From the NCBI RefSeq assembly GCF_001976065.1, contig NZ_MNAH01000002.1:174847-238846 (forward strand): DNA of 64,000 nt, given 5' to 3'. The translations under genes were made by a program, and so were the position numbers. This DNA comes from Pseudomonas putida (lineage in GTDB: Bacteria > Pseudomonadota > Gammaproteobacteria > Pseudomonadales > Pseudomonadaceae). Shown piece after piece: positions 1 through 8,713 of the stretch (the first letter of the stretch is position 1; each line of letters begins with the position of its first letter). The notes under the pieces are model-generated. The model saw only the letters and a program-made list of their open reading frames with translations. It did no database searches and was not told where the DNA came from.

Positions 1-2518
1 TCGTGCGAATCTTGTTGGCCAACAGGTCAATGGAAAACGGCTTGGCCACCATGTCCATGCCATCTTCGAGAAAGCCCTGGCGTTCGGCGGCCATTTGCGC
101 GTATCCGGTCATGAACAGCACTTTCAGCTCGGGCCGATGCTGACGGGCAATCTCGGCCAGTTGCCGGCCGTTCATCCCGGGTAGCCCGACATCGGTGACC
201 AACAGATCGACCCGCAGGTCGGACTCGAGCAAGGGCAGGGCGGTCTTCGCGTCTTCGGCTTCATAGGCGTGATAACCCAACTCCTTGAGCAGATCGAAGA
301 CCAGCATGCGCACCGCCGGGTCGTCTTCCACCAGCACGACCGTTTCGCCGGCAATCGCCGACGGTGTTTCGCCGATCACCGGCGATAGGACATCCTGCGG
401 CTCCTGGCCCAATAGCCGCGGCAAATACAGGCGCACACTGGTGCCCTGGCCGGGCATGCTGAACAGGGTCACGTGGCCACCGGACTGCTGGGCGAACCCG
501 TAGATCATCGACAAGCCCAATCCGGTGCCCTGGCCGATGGGTTTGGTGGTGAAGAACGGGTCGAACGCCTTGGCCAAAACCTTTGGGGTCATGCCGGTGC
601 CATTGTCACTGACCGCGATCATCAGGTAATCCCCGGCCTTGACTGGCTCCAGGGTGGTGATGTCACTGCCGTCCAGATAGACATTGGCGGTCTCGATGCA
701 CAGCTGGCCACCATCGGGCATGGCGTCCCGGGCATTGATCACCAGGTTGAGCAGGGCATTTTCCAGCTGGCTGACATCAGTGCTGACCGGCCAGACGTCC
801 TTGGCCAGTTGCAGCTTGAGTTCGATATGGTCGCCCTTGGTCCGGCTTAGCAGGTCCTCCAGGGAGTGGATCAGGTCATTGGCGTTCAGTGTCTTGCGAT
901 CCAGCGACTGCCGCCTGGAGAACGCCAGCAGGCGATGGGTAAGGGCGGCGGCGCGGTTGGCCGAGGAAACCGCGGCCTCGGTGAAGCGAGTGATTTCGGC
1001 GGCGCGGCCTTCGGCAATGTAGCGTTGCATCAGGTCGAGGCTGCCGATGATGCCGGTGAGCATGTTGTTGAAGTCATGGGCGATGCCGCCGGTAAGCTGG
1101 CCGACCGCTTCCATCTTCTGCGCATGGCGCAGGGCTTCTTCGGCGCGCTCGCGTTCGAACATTTCGCTGAGCAGTTTTTCATTGGCCTCGGCCAGCTGTC
1201 GGGTACGGGCGCTCACCCGTTCCTCGAGGGTTTCGTTGAGGTTGCGCAGGGCTTCTTCGGTCTGTTTACGCTCGGTTTCGTCGATGACGAAGATATAGAA
1301 ACCATTCACCGCGCCATCTGCACCGTGACGCGGCAGGTAATTCATCAGCGCCTGGCGGATGCTGCCATCGCGGTGCGGGGTGCTGATGCTGAAGCAGCAG
1401 GCCTTGCCGGCCAGGGCCTGGGCGATGTACTCGGCGCGTAGGGCATAGGCCTCCTCGCCCAGGACTTCAAGGATGGTGCGGCCATAGAGTTCCTGGGGCG
1501 TCAGGCCATACCAGTCGAGGTAGGCGGCGTTATTCAGGCGAAAGCGCTCCTGGCGGTCGACGTAGCTGATCAGGATCGGCATGGCATTGATGATCAACTG
1601 CAGCTCGGTCTGGCTCTGGCGCAAGGCCTGCTCGGTGTTTTTGCGATCGGTCAGGTCCAGGGCGGCACCGAGGAAACGGATCGGCCGGCCGTGGTGATCC
1701 TTGTAGCAACGTCCGCGGGCGAATACCCAGCGCAACTGGCCATCGGCTTGCAACAGGCGGTATTCCTCGGCGTATTCAGTGCCGTGAGTGATGCAATGCT
1801 TGATGCTGCGGGCGATCAGGGTGCGGTCTTCGGGGTGGACGCCGTGCAGGTATTCGCTGATCGGTAGCTGGCTGGACAGGGAGGGTTCAATGCCGTGCAA
1901 TTGGGCGAAATGGGCGTCGGCGATGAAGCGGTCCTCACTGATGTCCCAATCCCAGGTGCCGACCGCGTCGGTGGCGGCGAGGGCCAATTGCAGGCGCTCC
2001 TCGGTGTCTTGCTGGGCCTTGAGGCTCGCGGCGGAGCGCTGTTCCAGTTCAAGGGCGATGCGCCGGCGCTCGTTGGTTTCGATGGCGGTGACCAGGATCC
2101 CGGCGACCTGGGCGTTTTCGTCACGGATGGGGCTGTAGGTCAGGTCCAGCCAGAAGTCGGAATCGATACCGTCGCGCTGTAGGGTGAAGCGCTGTTCACT
2201 GTAGGTTCGCACCTGGCCTTGTAGGACCGCGTTGTAAATCGGGTCGGTAAAGTCCTTTAATTCGGGCCAGATCTGGTGGGTTGGCTGTCCGAAAGCGTGC
2301 GGATGCTTGCTGCCGGCAAGTAGCGCGAAGCCGTCGTTATAGATCTGCGTCAGTTGCGGCCCCCAGAGCAGCAGCATCGGCATCGGCGAATGAATCACGA
2401 TGTCCACGGCGGTACGCAGGCTCTGCGGCCAGGTACCGGCAGCGCCTAGCGGACTGTTCGCCCAGTCGAGTCTGGCAATCAGGGCCTGGGCATCGCTGCC
2501 GGTTGATGATGCGTTCAT
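1..2518 (-). CDS. PAS-domain hybrid sensor histidine kinase / response regulator (3' end outside window)
   Basis: About 839 residues read without a stop to the window edge, from ATG at 2518 ([11 protein letters not shown]). The N-terminal ~420 residues look like three successive PAS modules (for example [20 protein letters not shown]). A short coiled linker follows, then a HisKA H-box, [11 protein letters not shown], with the phospho-acceptor His at residue 481. The HATPase motifs are [20 protein letters not shown] and [10 protein letters not shown]-terminal receiver has its phospho-Asp at 776 (VTDVGLPG) and KPF near the end, so only a few residues are probably missing. No membrane segment is visible, so it is probably a soluble hybrid kinase of the blue-light/PAS HWE-like type common in pseudomonads. 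The signal is unknown. The adjacent gene downstream on the same strand is outside the window. Confidence 0.93.
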   Translation of the reverse strand, partial: MNASSTGSDAQALIARLDWANSPLGAAGTWPQSLRTAVDIVIHSPMPMLLLWGPQLTQIYNDGFALLAGSKHPHAFGQPTHQIWPELKDFTDPIYNAVLQGQVRTYSEQRFTLQRDGIDSDFWLDLTYSPIRDENAQVAGILVTAIETNERRRIALELEQRSAASLKAQQDTEERLQLALAATDAVGTWDWDISEDRFIADAHFAQLHGIEPSLSSQLPISEYLHGVHPEDRTLIARSIKHCITHGTEYAEEYRLLQADGQLRWVFARGRCYKDHHGRPIRFLGAALDLTDRKNTEQALRQSQTELQLIINAMPILISYVDRQERFRLNNAAYLDWYGLTPQELYGRTILEVLGEEAYALRAEYIAQALAGKACCFSISTPHRDGSIRQALMNYLPRHGADGAVNGFYIFVIDETERKQTEEALRNLNETLEERVSARTRQLAEANEKLLSEMFERERAEEALRHAQKMEAVGQLTGGIAHDFNNMLTGIIGSLDLMQRYIAEGRAAEITRFTEAAVSSANRAAALTHRLLAFSRRQSLDRKTLNANDLIHSLEDLLSRTKGDHIELKLQLAKDVWPVSTDVSQLENALLNLVINARDAMPDGGQLCIETANVYLDGSDITTLEPVKAGDYLMIAVSDNGTGMTPKVLAKAFDPFFTTKPIGQGTGLGLSMIYGFAQQSGGHVTLFSMPGQGTSVRLYLPRLLGQEPQDVLSPVIGETPSAIAGETVVLVEDDPAVRMLVFDLLKELGYHAYEAEDAKTALPLLESDLRVDLLVTDVGLPGMNGRQLAEIARQHRPELKVLFMTGYAQMAAERQGFLEDGMDMVAKPFSIDLLANKIRT

Positions 2519-2549
2519 CAAGTTGTCCTGCACATAAGTCGGTGTGGCG

Positions 2550-2606
2550 GCGTCTACTGTCCTTGCAGGGCAGTAGACGCTGGATGACCTGCTTCAGGTC
2601 ATTTTT
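2550..2606. repeat. Two adjacent inverted repeats between the kinase and the acetoacetyl-CoA synthetase gene
   Basis: A perfect 10-bp inverted repeat (2550-2559 with 2571-2580, GCGTCTACTG arms, 11-nt loop) is followed four bases later by an 8-bp hairpin (2584-2591 with 2595-2602, ATGACCTG arms) and TTTT. The T-run lies on the + strand although both flanking genes are on the - strand. It is therefore not a clear terminator for the synthetase gene and could be an operator for the kinase promoter. Confidence 0.5.
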
Positions 2607-2675
2607 ATCATTGAATGCTTCGCGGGTGCTTTTTGCCATGGAAATCGACGTATTGCACGTCGAGGGGGGGGTATT

Positions 2676-4631
2676 TCAGTCCTGGAGTTCGGGACGGTTG
2701 CGGAATTGCTCGAGCGCTTGAGGGTTGGCCAGGGCATCGGTGTTTTTCACTTTTTGCCCGTGCACTACATTGCGCACTGCCAGTTCTACGACTTTACCGC
2801 TGATGGTTCGCGGAATGTCGGTCACCGCGACAATCTTCGCCGGTACATGCCGCGGCGTGGTGTTGGCGCGAATGACCTGGCGGATCTGCTGCTGCAGCGC
2901 ATCGTCGAGTGCCACCCCATCGCGTAAGCGCACGAACAGTACGATCCGCACATCATCGTGCCATTGCTGCCCAATGGCCACGCTGTCGAGCACTTGCGGG
3001 ACTTTTTCCACCTGGCGATAGATTTCCGCGGTGCCGATGCGTACGCCACCAGGATTGAGTACAGCGTCTGAGCGGCCGTGGATCATCATTGCGCCATGGG
3101 GCCGTTGTTCGGCGTAGTCGCCCTGCGCCCAGACTCCGGGAAACTGGCTGAAATACGAGGCGCGGAGTTTTTCGCCGTCCGGGTCGTGCCACAGGCCGAT
3201 GGGCATCGCGGGGAAGTGCCGGGTACACACCAGCTCGCCTTTTTCGCCGATCACCGGATGGCCCTGGTCGTTCCACACCTCCACGGCCATGCCCAGGCTC
3301 TTGCCCTGGATTTCGCCCCGGCGCACCGGCTGCCAGGGGTTGCCGTTGACAAAGCACGAGACGATGTCGGTACCGCCCGACATCGACGCCAGGCACAGGT
3401 CGGCCTTGAAATCCCGATAGACGTAGTCGTAGCTTTGCGGCGACAGCGCCGAACCGGTACAGAGCAAGGTCTTGAGGCTGCTCAAGTCATGGCTTTGCCC
3501 AGGCTTCATGCCGCTGCTTTCCAGGGTGGCCAGGTACTTGGGGCTGGTGCCGAATACCGTGATGCCCTCGTCGTCGATCAGGTCGATCAAGCGTTCGGCG
3601 TCGGGCTGGAACGGTGAGCCGTCGTACAGCACAACGGCGCTGCCCACAGCCAGGGCCGATACCAGCCAGTTCCACATCATCCAGCCGCAAGTGGTGTAGT
3701 AGAACAAGCGGTCACCGGGGCCGAGATCGCAATGCAGCCCGTGTTCCTTGACGTGTTGCAGCAGCACGCCGCCGGTGCTGTGGATGATGCATTTGGGCAC
3801 GCCGGTGGTGCCGCTGGAGTAGAGGATGTACAGCGGATGGGCGAAGGGCACCGGGACGAAATCCGGTTCGCCGCCGGGTTCATGGAAGTCATCCCAGAGC
3901 GTGACGTTGGCTCGGGTATGGAAGTCTTCGATGCGGGCTTTGGGCCGGGCGTAAGGCACGATGACCAGTTGTTGCAAGGTCGGCAGGCGCTCAAGGATTT
4001 CGTTGAGCTTGGCGGTCTGGTCGATATCCTTGCCGGCGTAACGATAGCCGGCGCAGGTGACCAACACTTTCGGTTCGATCTGGCCGAAGCGGTCGATCAC
4101 CCCTTGTGTGCCGAAGTCTGGCGAAGAGCAAGACCAGATGGCCCCGAGGCTGGTGGTGGCGAGCATGGCCACCAGGGTTTGCCAGGTATTGGGCATGCAC
4201 GCCGCCACCCGGTCGCCGAGGCCGACACCGGCCGCGATCAACCCCTTCTGAAAGCCGGCGACGTGCTCCGCCAGTTCGGCCCAGGTCAAGTGCTCACGCT
4301 GACCGTTTTCAGCCACGGCCACCACTGCCACGGCGTCGTCACGACGGCTCAGCAGGTGTTCGGCAAAGTTCAGGGTCGCGCCGGGGAACCACTGGGCGCT
4401 GGGCATTTGCGGCCCTTCCAGGAGGACTGCATCGGGTTGCTCATGGAAGCGGATGTCGAAGAAGTCGACGATGTCTTGCCAGAAGTCTGGGCGCTGATCG
4501 ATTGACCACTGGTGCAGGGCGGGATAGTCGTCGATGTGCAGGTGGTGGCGCTGATTGATGAAGCGCCGAAGGGCCTCCATGCGAGTCTTGCCAATGCGTT
4601 CGGCGGTGGGTTGCCAGAGGATGTCGGACAT
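2676..4631 (-). CDS. Acetoacetyl-CoA synthetase
   Basis: 651 residues, full length for acetoacetate-CoA ligase (EC 6.2.1.16) of the ANL adenylating superfamily. It activates acetoacetate with ATP and CoA in the cytoplasm. The AMP-binding P-loop YSSGTTGVPK is near residue 275. The N-terminal acs-type extension (FWQDIVDFFDIRF) and the C-terminal catalytic Lys in RTISGKVVEL are present. ATG at 4631 gives MSDILWQPTAERI, typical for the family. It is the last gene of the run permease-dehydrogenase-synthetase, so acetoacetate made from 3-hydroxybutyrate by the neighbour would be activated here and cleaved to acetyl-CoA elsewhere. A palindromic repeat occupies the 68-bp gap upstream. Confidence 0.95.
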   Translation of the reverse strand: MSDILWQPTAERIGKTRMEALRRFINQRHHLHIDDYPALHQWSIDQRPDFWQDIVDFFDIRFHEQPDAVLLEGPQMPSAQWFPGATLNFAEHLLSRRDDAVAVVAVAENGQREHLTWAELAEHVAGFQKGLIAAGVGLGDRVAACMPNTWQTLVAMLATTSLGAIWSCSSPDFGTQGVIDRFGQIEPKVLVTCAGYRYAGKDIDQTAKLNEILERLPTLQQLVIVPYARPKARIEDFHTRANVTLWDDFHEPGGEPDFVPVPFAHPLYILYSSGTTGVPKCIIHSTGGVLLQHVKEHGLHCDLGPGDRLFYYTTCGWMMWNWLVSALAVGSAVVLYDGSPFQPDAERLIDLIDDEGITVFGTSPKYLATLESSGMKPGQSHDLSSLKTLLCTGSALSPQSYDYVYRDFKADLCLASMSGGTDIVSCFVNGNPWQPVRRGEIQGKSLGMAVEVWNDQGHPVIGEKGELVCTRHFPAMPIGLWHDPDGEKLRASYFSQFPGVWAQGDYAEQRPHGAMMIHGRSDAVLNPGGVRIGTAEIYRQVEKVPQVLDSVAIGQQWHDDVRIVLFVRLRDGVALDDALQQQIRQVIRANTTPRHVPAKIVAVTDIPRTISGKVVELAVRNVVHGQKVKNTDALANPQALEQFRNRPELQD

Positions 4632-4659
4632 GTGTGCCTCTTCTTCCAGTCGGGTGCCA

Positions 4660-4690
4660 GATCGTTCCCATGCAGAGCGTGGGAACGATC
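4660..4690. repeat. REP-like palindrome (R-type)
   Basis: Arms GATCGTTCCCA (4660-4670) and TGGGAACGATC (4680-4690) pair perfectly around TGCAGAGCG. The same core (GCAGAGCGTGGGAACGATC) recurs several times at 63538-63971, so this is a dispersed intergenic repeat family rather than a gene-specific site. Confidence 0.8.
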
Positions 4691-4699
4691 ATCTGTGGG

Positions 4700-5473
4700 T
4701 TACTGCGCCAACCACCCACCATCGATATTCCATGCCGCACCACGCACCTGGGTACCCGCTTCGCTGCACAGGAACAGCACCAGTTCACCCAGGTGCGAAG
4801 GCGTCACGAATTCCAGCGACGGTTGCTTCTCGTTCAGCAGGTCATGCTGAGCCTGCTGCGGTTCGATACCGGTGGCGGCGCGATCGTCGATCTGCTTCTG
4901 CACCAGGGGCGTCAGTACCCAGCCCGGGCAAATCGCGTTGCAGGTGATGTGGCTGGTGGCCGTTTCCAGGGCAACCACTTTGGTCAGCCCGATCACCCCG
5001 TGCTTGGCGGCGACATAGGCGGCTTTGCCGGTCGAACCCACCAGGCCATGCACCGAAGCGATGTTGATCACCCGGCCCCAGCCCTTGGCACGCATGCCCG
5101 GCAAGGCAAGGCGGGTGCTGTGGAAGACCGACGACAGGTTGATGGCAATGATTGAATCCCAGCGCTCCACCGGGAACTCGTCCACCGGCGCCACATGCTG
5201 GATACCGGCGTTGTTGACCAGAATATCGACGCCGCCGAATTCACGCTCGGCGTAGGCGATCATGTCGGCGATCTGCGCCGGGTCGCTGACATCGGCCGGG
5301 TGATGGCCGACCTTGCTGCCGAACTGGCCGACCTCGGCAATCACCTTGGATGCATCGCCGAATCCGTTGAGAATCAGGTTGGCGCCGGCCTTGGCCAGGC
5401 TCAGGGCTATCCCCAAGCCAATGCCGCTGGTGGAACCGGTAACCAATGCGGTCTTGCCCGAAAGAGTCGTCAT
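4700..5473 (-). CDS. bdhA: D-3-hydroxybutyrate dehydrogenase
   Basis: 257 residues, a classical short-chain dehydrogenase that oxidises (R)-3-hydroxybutyrate to acetoacetate with NAD+. It shows the TGSTSGIG nucleotide-binding loop at residues 12-19, NNAG near 90, and the catalytic Ser-Tyr-Lys set in INIASVHG and YVAAK near 140-157. The ending GGWLAQ is typical of 3-hydroxybutyrate dehydrogenases. The start at 5473 (MTTLSGKT) has GAGGT seven bases upstream. A longer reading from 5488 would overlap the permease gene and lacks a ribosome site. Only seven bases separate it from the permease stop, so the two are co-transcribed. Confidence 0.95.
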   Translation of the reverse strand: MTTLSGKTALVTGSTSGIGLGIALSLAKAGANLILNGFGDASKVIAEVGQFGSKVGHHPADVSDPAQIADMIAYAEREFGGVDILVNNAGIQHVAPVDEFPVERWDSIIAINLSSVFHSTRLALPGMRAKGWGRVINIASVHGLVGSTGKAAYVAAKHGVIGLTKVVALETATSHITCNAICPGWVLTPLVQKQIDDRAATGIEPQQAQHDLLNEKQPSLEFVTPSHLGELVLFLCSEAGTQVRGAAWNIDGGWLAQ

Positions 5474-5480
5474 CAATACC

Positions 5481-6872
5481 TCACACAATGCCAGTGGCGT
5501 AGAAAGTGCCGATCACTACGAAAACCGCCAGGGTCTTGATCAGCGTAATACAGAAAATGTCTTTGTAGGCCTCGCGGTGGGTCAAGCCGGTTACCGCCAG
5601 CAGGGTAATCACCGCGCCGTTGTGCGGCAGGGTGTCCATGCCGCCACTGGCCATGGCGGCAACCCGGTGCAGGACTTCCAGCGGGATGTTGGCGGCGTGG
5701 GCGGCGCTGATGAACTGTTCGGACATCGCCGCCAGGGCGATGCTCATGCCGCCCGAAGCGGAGCCGGTGATGCCGGCCAGCAGGGTCACGGTGATCGCTT
5801 CATTGACCAGCGGATTGGGGATGCTCTTGAGCCAGTCGGCCAATACCAGGAACCCCGGCAAGGAGGCGATCACTGCGCCAAATCCATACTCCGACGCGGT
5901 GTTCATCGCCGCCAGCAACGAACCGCCGACCGCACTTCTACTGCCCTCGGCGAGTTTGCCGCGAATCGCCTGGAAGCCAAACACCAACACCATGAGGATG
6001 CCGACGAGCAGCGCGGCTTGAACGGCCCATATCGCCGTCAGCTTGGCGATTTCAGTGGTCACCGGTGCGGCCATGCCCGGCAGTGCGAGGCTGTGGGTCT
6101 TGCCGTACCACTGCGGAATCCACTGGGTGAACAGCAGGTTCATGATGCCCACGGCCAACAAAGGCGACAGGGCAATCCAGGGGTTGGGCAGCTTGATGTC
6201 GGCGGCGGTTTCCGGCTCGTTGCGCAGTTCCGTGCCATAACCTTCACCGGCGCGTTGGGCCTTGTTGCGTTGGCGCTGCAGAAACAGCATGCCGGCGCAG
6301 ACCACGAAGATCGCGCCAATCAAGCCCAGCCACGGCGCGGCCCAGGCGGTGGTGTTGAAAAAGGTGCTGGGGATGATGTTCTGGATCTGCGGGGTGCCGG
6401 GCAGGGCATCCATGGTGAACGAAAAAGCGCCGAGGGCGATGGTCGCCGGGATCAAGCGCTTGGGGATGTTGCTCTGGCGGAACATTTCCGCGGCAAACGG
6501 ATAGACCGCGAACACCACCACGAACAGCGAGACGCCGCCGTAGGTCAGCAAGGCGCAAACCAGCACGATCACCAGCATCGCCTGGCGGGTGCCGAGCAGG
6601 CGAATGGCGGCCGCGACGATTGAGCGTGAGAAGCCAGACAACTCGATGAGTTTGCCGAACACCGCGCCCAGCAGGAATACCGGGAAATACAGTTTGATGA
6701 ATCCGACCATTTTTTCCATGAACACCCCGGTGAAGGCAGGGGCGACGGCGGAAGGATCGGTGAGCAGGACGGCGCCGAGGGCGGCAATCGGGGCAAAAAG
6801 GATAACGCTGTAGCCACGGTAAGCGGCCAGCATCAGCAGCGTGAGGGCTGCCAAGGCAATGATCACACTCAT
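5481..6872 (-). CDS. GntP-family permease, probable 3-hydroxybutyrate transporter
   Basis: 463 residues with about 12 hydrophobic segments and no signal peptide, matching the gluconate:H+ symporter (GntP) family. The conserved block with DALPGTPQIQN near residue 150 and MASGGMDTLPHNG near the C-terminus are family hallmarks. A GntP permease next to bdhA and a sigma-54 activator is the arrangement known from P. aeruginosa (PA2003-PA2005), where it serves D-3-hydroxybutyrate uptake. The substrate is inferred from that context. AGGAGA precedes the ATG by six bases. It is the first gene of the operon behind the -24/-12 promoter. Confidence 0.92.
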   Translation of the reverse strand: MSVIIALAALTLLMLAAYRGYSVILFAPIAALGAVLLTDPSAVAPAFTGVFMEKMVGFIKLYFPVFLLGAVFGKLIELSGFSRSIVAAAIRLLGTRQAMLVIVLVCALLTYGGVSLFVVVFAVYPFAAEMFRQSNIPKRLIPATIALGAFSFTMDALPGTPQIQNIIPSTFFNTTAWAAPWLGLIGAIFVVCAGMLFLQRQRNKAQRAGEGYGTELRNEPETAADIKLPNPWIALSPLLAVGIMNLLFTQWIPQWYGKTHSLALPGMAAPVTTEIAKLTAIWAVQAALLVGILMVLVFGFQAIRGKLAEGSRSAVGGSLLAAMNTASEYGFGAVIASLPGFLVLADWLKSIPNPLVNEAITVTLLAGITGSASGGMSIALAAMSEQFISAAHAANIPLEVLHRVAAMASGGMDTLPHNGAVITLLAVTGLTHREAYKDIFCITLIKTLAVFVVIGTFYATGIV

Positions 6873-6928
6873 GGAGTGTCTCCTGGATTGTTATTTTTGT
6901 AAGGTAGTACGTTGTGGGGAGGGGCTAT

Positions 6929-6945
6929 AGCGAGTTTCGTGCCAT
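6929..6945 (-). promoter_or_regulatory. Sigma-54 (-24/-12) promoter of the hydroxybutyrate operon
   Basis: Reading on the - strand, TGGCACGAAACTCGCT has GG and GC separated by exactly ten bases and closely matches the RpoN consensus TGGCACG-N4-TTGCW. The expected start of transcription is about 6918, some 46 bases before the permease ATG. The neighbouring regulator contains the GAFTGA motif that contacts sigma-54. Confidence 0.9.
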
Positions 6946-7007
6946 AAGTCTAAGTCGTTGAAATATAACGAAATATCTAATCAGGCAAACCAGAGATGGA
7001 TAGTCTT

Positions 7008-7023
7008 GTCTCTTTTTTGAGAT
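7008..7023. promoter_or_regulatory. Candidate HbcR enhancer site 1
   Basis: GTCTC-N6-GAGAT centred near 7015, about 70 bp upstream of the -24 element. It shares the pattern TGTCTC-N-TT-N-TTGAGA with the palindrome at 7156-7171. The centres are 148 bp apart, close to 14 helical turns. Activators of this class normally bind paired palindromes 70-200 bp upstream, so an enhancer role is inferred. Confidence 0.55.
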
Positions 7024-7046
7024 TTTCGGCGAATGTTCCGGCCCCC

Positions 7047-7131
7047 CATCGCGGGCAAGTCCGCGCCTACAGGTGACGCATTATTCAAGCCATACGGTAT
7101 CCCTGTGGGAGCGGGTTTGCTCGCGAAGAGG
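7047..7131. repeat. REP doublet (REPIN)
   Basis: Two inverted REP units, one reading ATCGCGGGCAAGTCCGCGCC (7048-7067) and the other CTGTGGGAGCGGGTTTGCTC (7103-7122), enclose a short spacer. They belong to the common Pseudomonas family with a TGTGGGAGCGGGCTTGCTCGCG core. The doublet sits between the two candidate enhancer sites. Confidence 0.85.
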
Positions 7132-7155
7132 CTATATCTACTAATGGAGATATAT

Positions 7156-7171
7156 GTCTCGTTATTGAGAC
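7156..7171. promoter_or_regulatory. Candidate HbcR enhancer site 2 (overlaps the hbcR stop codon)
   Basis: GTCTC-GTTATT-GAGAC is a perfect 5-bp palindrome that includes the hbcR stop codon (7162-7164). It matches the site at 7008-7023 in both arms and in the T-rich spacer. Confidence 0.5.
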
Positions 7172-8577
7172 TCTACAATCCCCAGTGCCACCATTTTCTT
7201 GTACAGCGTCGACCGCCCCAGCCCCAATCGGGCCGCCGCTTCAATCACCTTACCCCCGCATTGCGCCAAGGCGTTTTCGATCACTTGCCGGTCAAAACGC
7301 TCCCGGGCTGCACTGAACGTCTCATGGTGCACCGGCTCGACAGACAACGGCGCCACGCGCGCAACCGGCATAAAAGTCCCGATCGAAGCGCGGATATCCA
7401 CCACCGTCAGCCGCAGGTCATCACTGAGCAACGCCGCCCGCTCGAGTACGTTACGCAGTTCGCGAATGTTCCCCGGCCAGGCATGCTGGCCTAAAAGCGC
7501 CAGCGCTTCGCTGTTCAATTCGTGCTGGCTGCGCAGCTCTTCAAGGATCGCCTCGCTAAGGGCGGGCAGGTCGTCGAGGCGCTCGCGCAGCGGTGGAACC
7601 TGGATAGGCAGGACATTGAGGCGGTAGTACAGATCGGCGCGAAATTCGCCACGCTTGATCGCCGCTTCCAGGTCGGTCGAGGTCGCGGCGATGATTCGCA
7701 CATCGCTCTGGATCACCTCGTTGGAGCCGACCGGCTCGAACTCCTTTTCTTGCAGCACCCGCAGCAATTTACTTTGCAGCGGCAATGGCATGTCGCCGAT
7801 TTCATCGAGGAACAACGTTCCACCCTGGGCGATCTGCAACTTGCCGGCGCGGCCTTTGCGGTCGGCGCCGGTAAAGGCGCCAGGGGCGGTGCCGAAGAAC
7901 TCCGCTTCCAGCAGGGATTCCGGGATCGCCGCACTGTTGATGCTGACAAACGCCTTGTGTGCTCGCGGCGATGCATTATGGATCGCCTGTGCCAGCAATT
8001 CCTTGCCGGTGCCGGTCTCACCGAGCAGCAAAACCGGCGAGTCGGTACTTGCGCTGCGCCGGGCGCGGCGCTTGACTTCCAGGCTGGCGGCGCTGGTGCC
8101 GATAAAGTGGGCGAAGTTGTATTTGGTCTGGCGTGCCCGCAGCAGCGATCGTGTGCAGGCAAGCTCCTGCTGCATGCTCATGTAGCGCTTGAGCATCGGC
8201 GACAGACTGTGCAACTCATCGAACAAGGCGAAGCCGATGGCACCGATCACCTCGCCGGCATCGTCGTGGATCGGCAGGCGCATGACCACCAGCGGCTCCT
8301 TGGGAGTGTCCTGCATGTCGAGCAGAATTGGTCGGCCGGTGCGTACTACTTCGCGCAACAGGCTGCCGGGGATCACACTTTCGCAGGCCTTGCCGATGGC
8401 GCCTTCGGCCGATTGCAGGCCGAATCGCTTGGCATAGCGTTCGTTCATCCAGACGATGTTGGCGTCACGGTCGACGATCACCGTGCCTTCACTGGACTGC
8501 TCGATGATCTCGAACAGCGAGCGGATCGCCAGCAGGCGAACGCGCTGGTAGTCCTTGAGGCTTTCGGTGGTGTTCAT
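7162..8577 (-). CDS. hbcR: Sigma-54-dependent activator of 3-hydroxybutyrate catabolism (HbcR-like)
   Basis: 471 residues. An N-terminal PAS sensor domain (about 20-130) contains VIVDRDANIVWMNERYAKRF. The central AAA+ domain has Walker A LLGETGTGKELL, the sigma-54 contact loop GAFTGA, and Walker B GGTLFLDEIGDM. A Fis-type helix-turn-helix lies at the C-terminus (KVIEAAARLGLGRSTLYKK). The ATG at 8577 has AGGA nine bases upstream; longer readings run into REP sequence. Its position beside a -24/-12 promoter and the bdhA operon matches HbcR (PA2005 in P. aeruginosa), which turns on hydroxybutyrate use with RpoN. It probably activates the permease-bdhA-synthetase operon. Confidence 0.92.
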   Translation of the reverse strand: MNTTESLKDYQRVRLLAIRSLFEIIEQSSEGTVIVDRDANIVWMNERYAKRFGLQSAEGAIGKACESVIPGSLLREVVRTGRPILLDMQDTPKEPLVVMRLPIHDDAGEVIGAIGFALFDELHSLSPMLKRYMSMQQELACTRSLLRARQTKYNFAHFIGTSAASLEVKRRARRSASTDSPVLLLGETGTGKELLAQAIHNASPRAHKAFVSINSAAIPESLLEAEFFGTAPGAFTGADRKGRAGKLQIAQGGTLFLDEIGDMPLPLQSKLLRVLQEKEFEPVGSNEVIQSDVRIIAATSTDLEAAIKRGEFRADLYYRLNVLPIQVPPLRERLDDLPALSEAILEELRSQHELNSEALALLGQHAWPGNIRELRNVLERAALLSDDLRLTVVDIRASIGTFMPVARVAPLSVEPVHHETFSAARERFDRQVIENALAQCGGKVIEAAARLGLGRSTLYKKMVALGIVESQ

Positions 8578-8614
8578 GCGCAAGGTCCTGGATGTGTATT
8601 GCCGATAAGGCCGT

Positions 8615-8693
8615 CTTCGCGAGCAAGCCCGCTCCCACAGGTGATCTGTGTCGGTCACAAATCCAATGTGGGAGCGGGCTTGCTCGCGATGGC
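8615..8693. repeat. REP doublet (REPIN)
   Basis: TTCGCGAGCAAGCCCGCTCC (8616-8635) and its inverse GGAGCGGGCTTGCTCGCGA (8671-8689) flank a short spacer. It fills most of the gap between hbcR and the end of the peptide transporter operon. Confidence 0.9.
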
Positions 8694-8713
8694 CGCGACG
8701 CGGTCTGGCTGGA

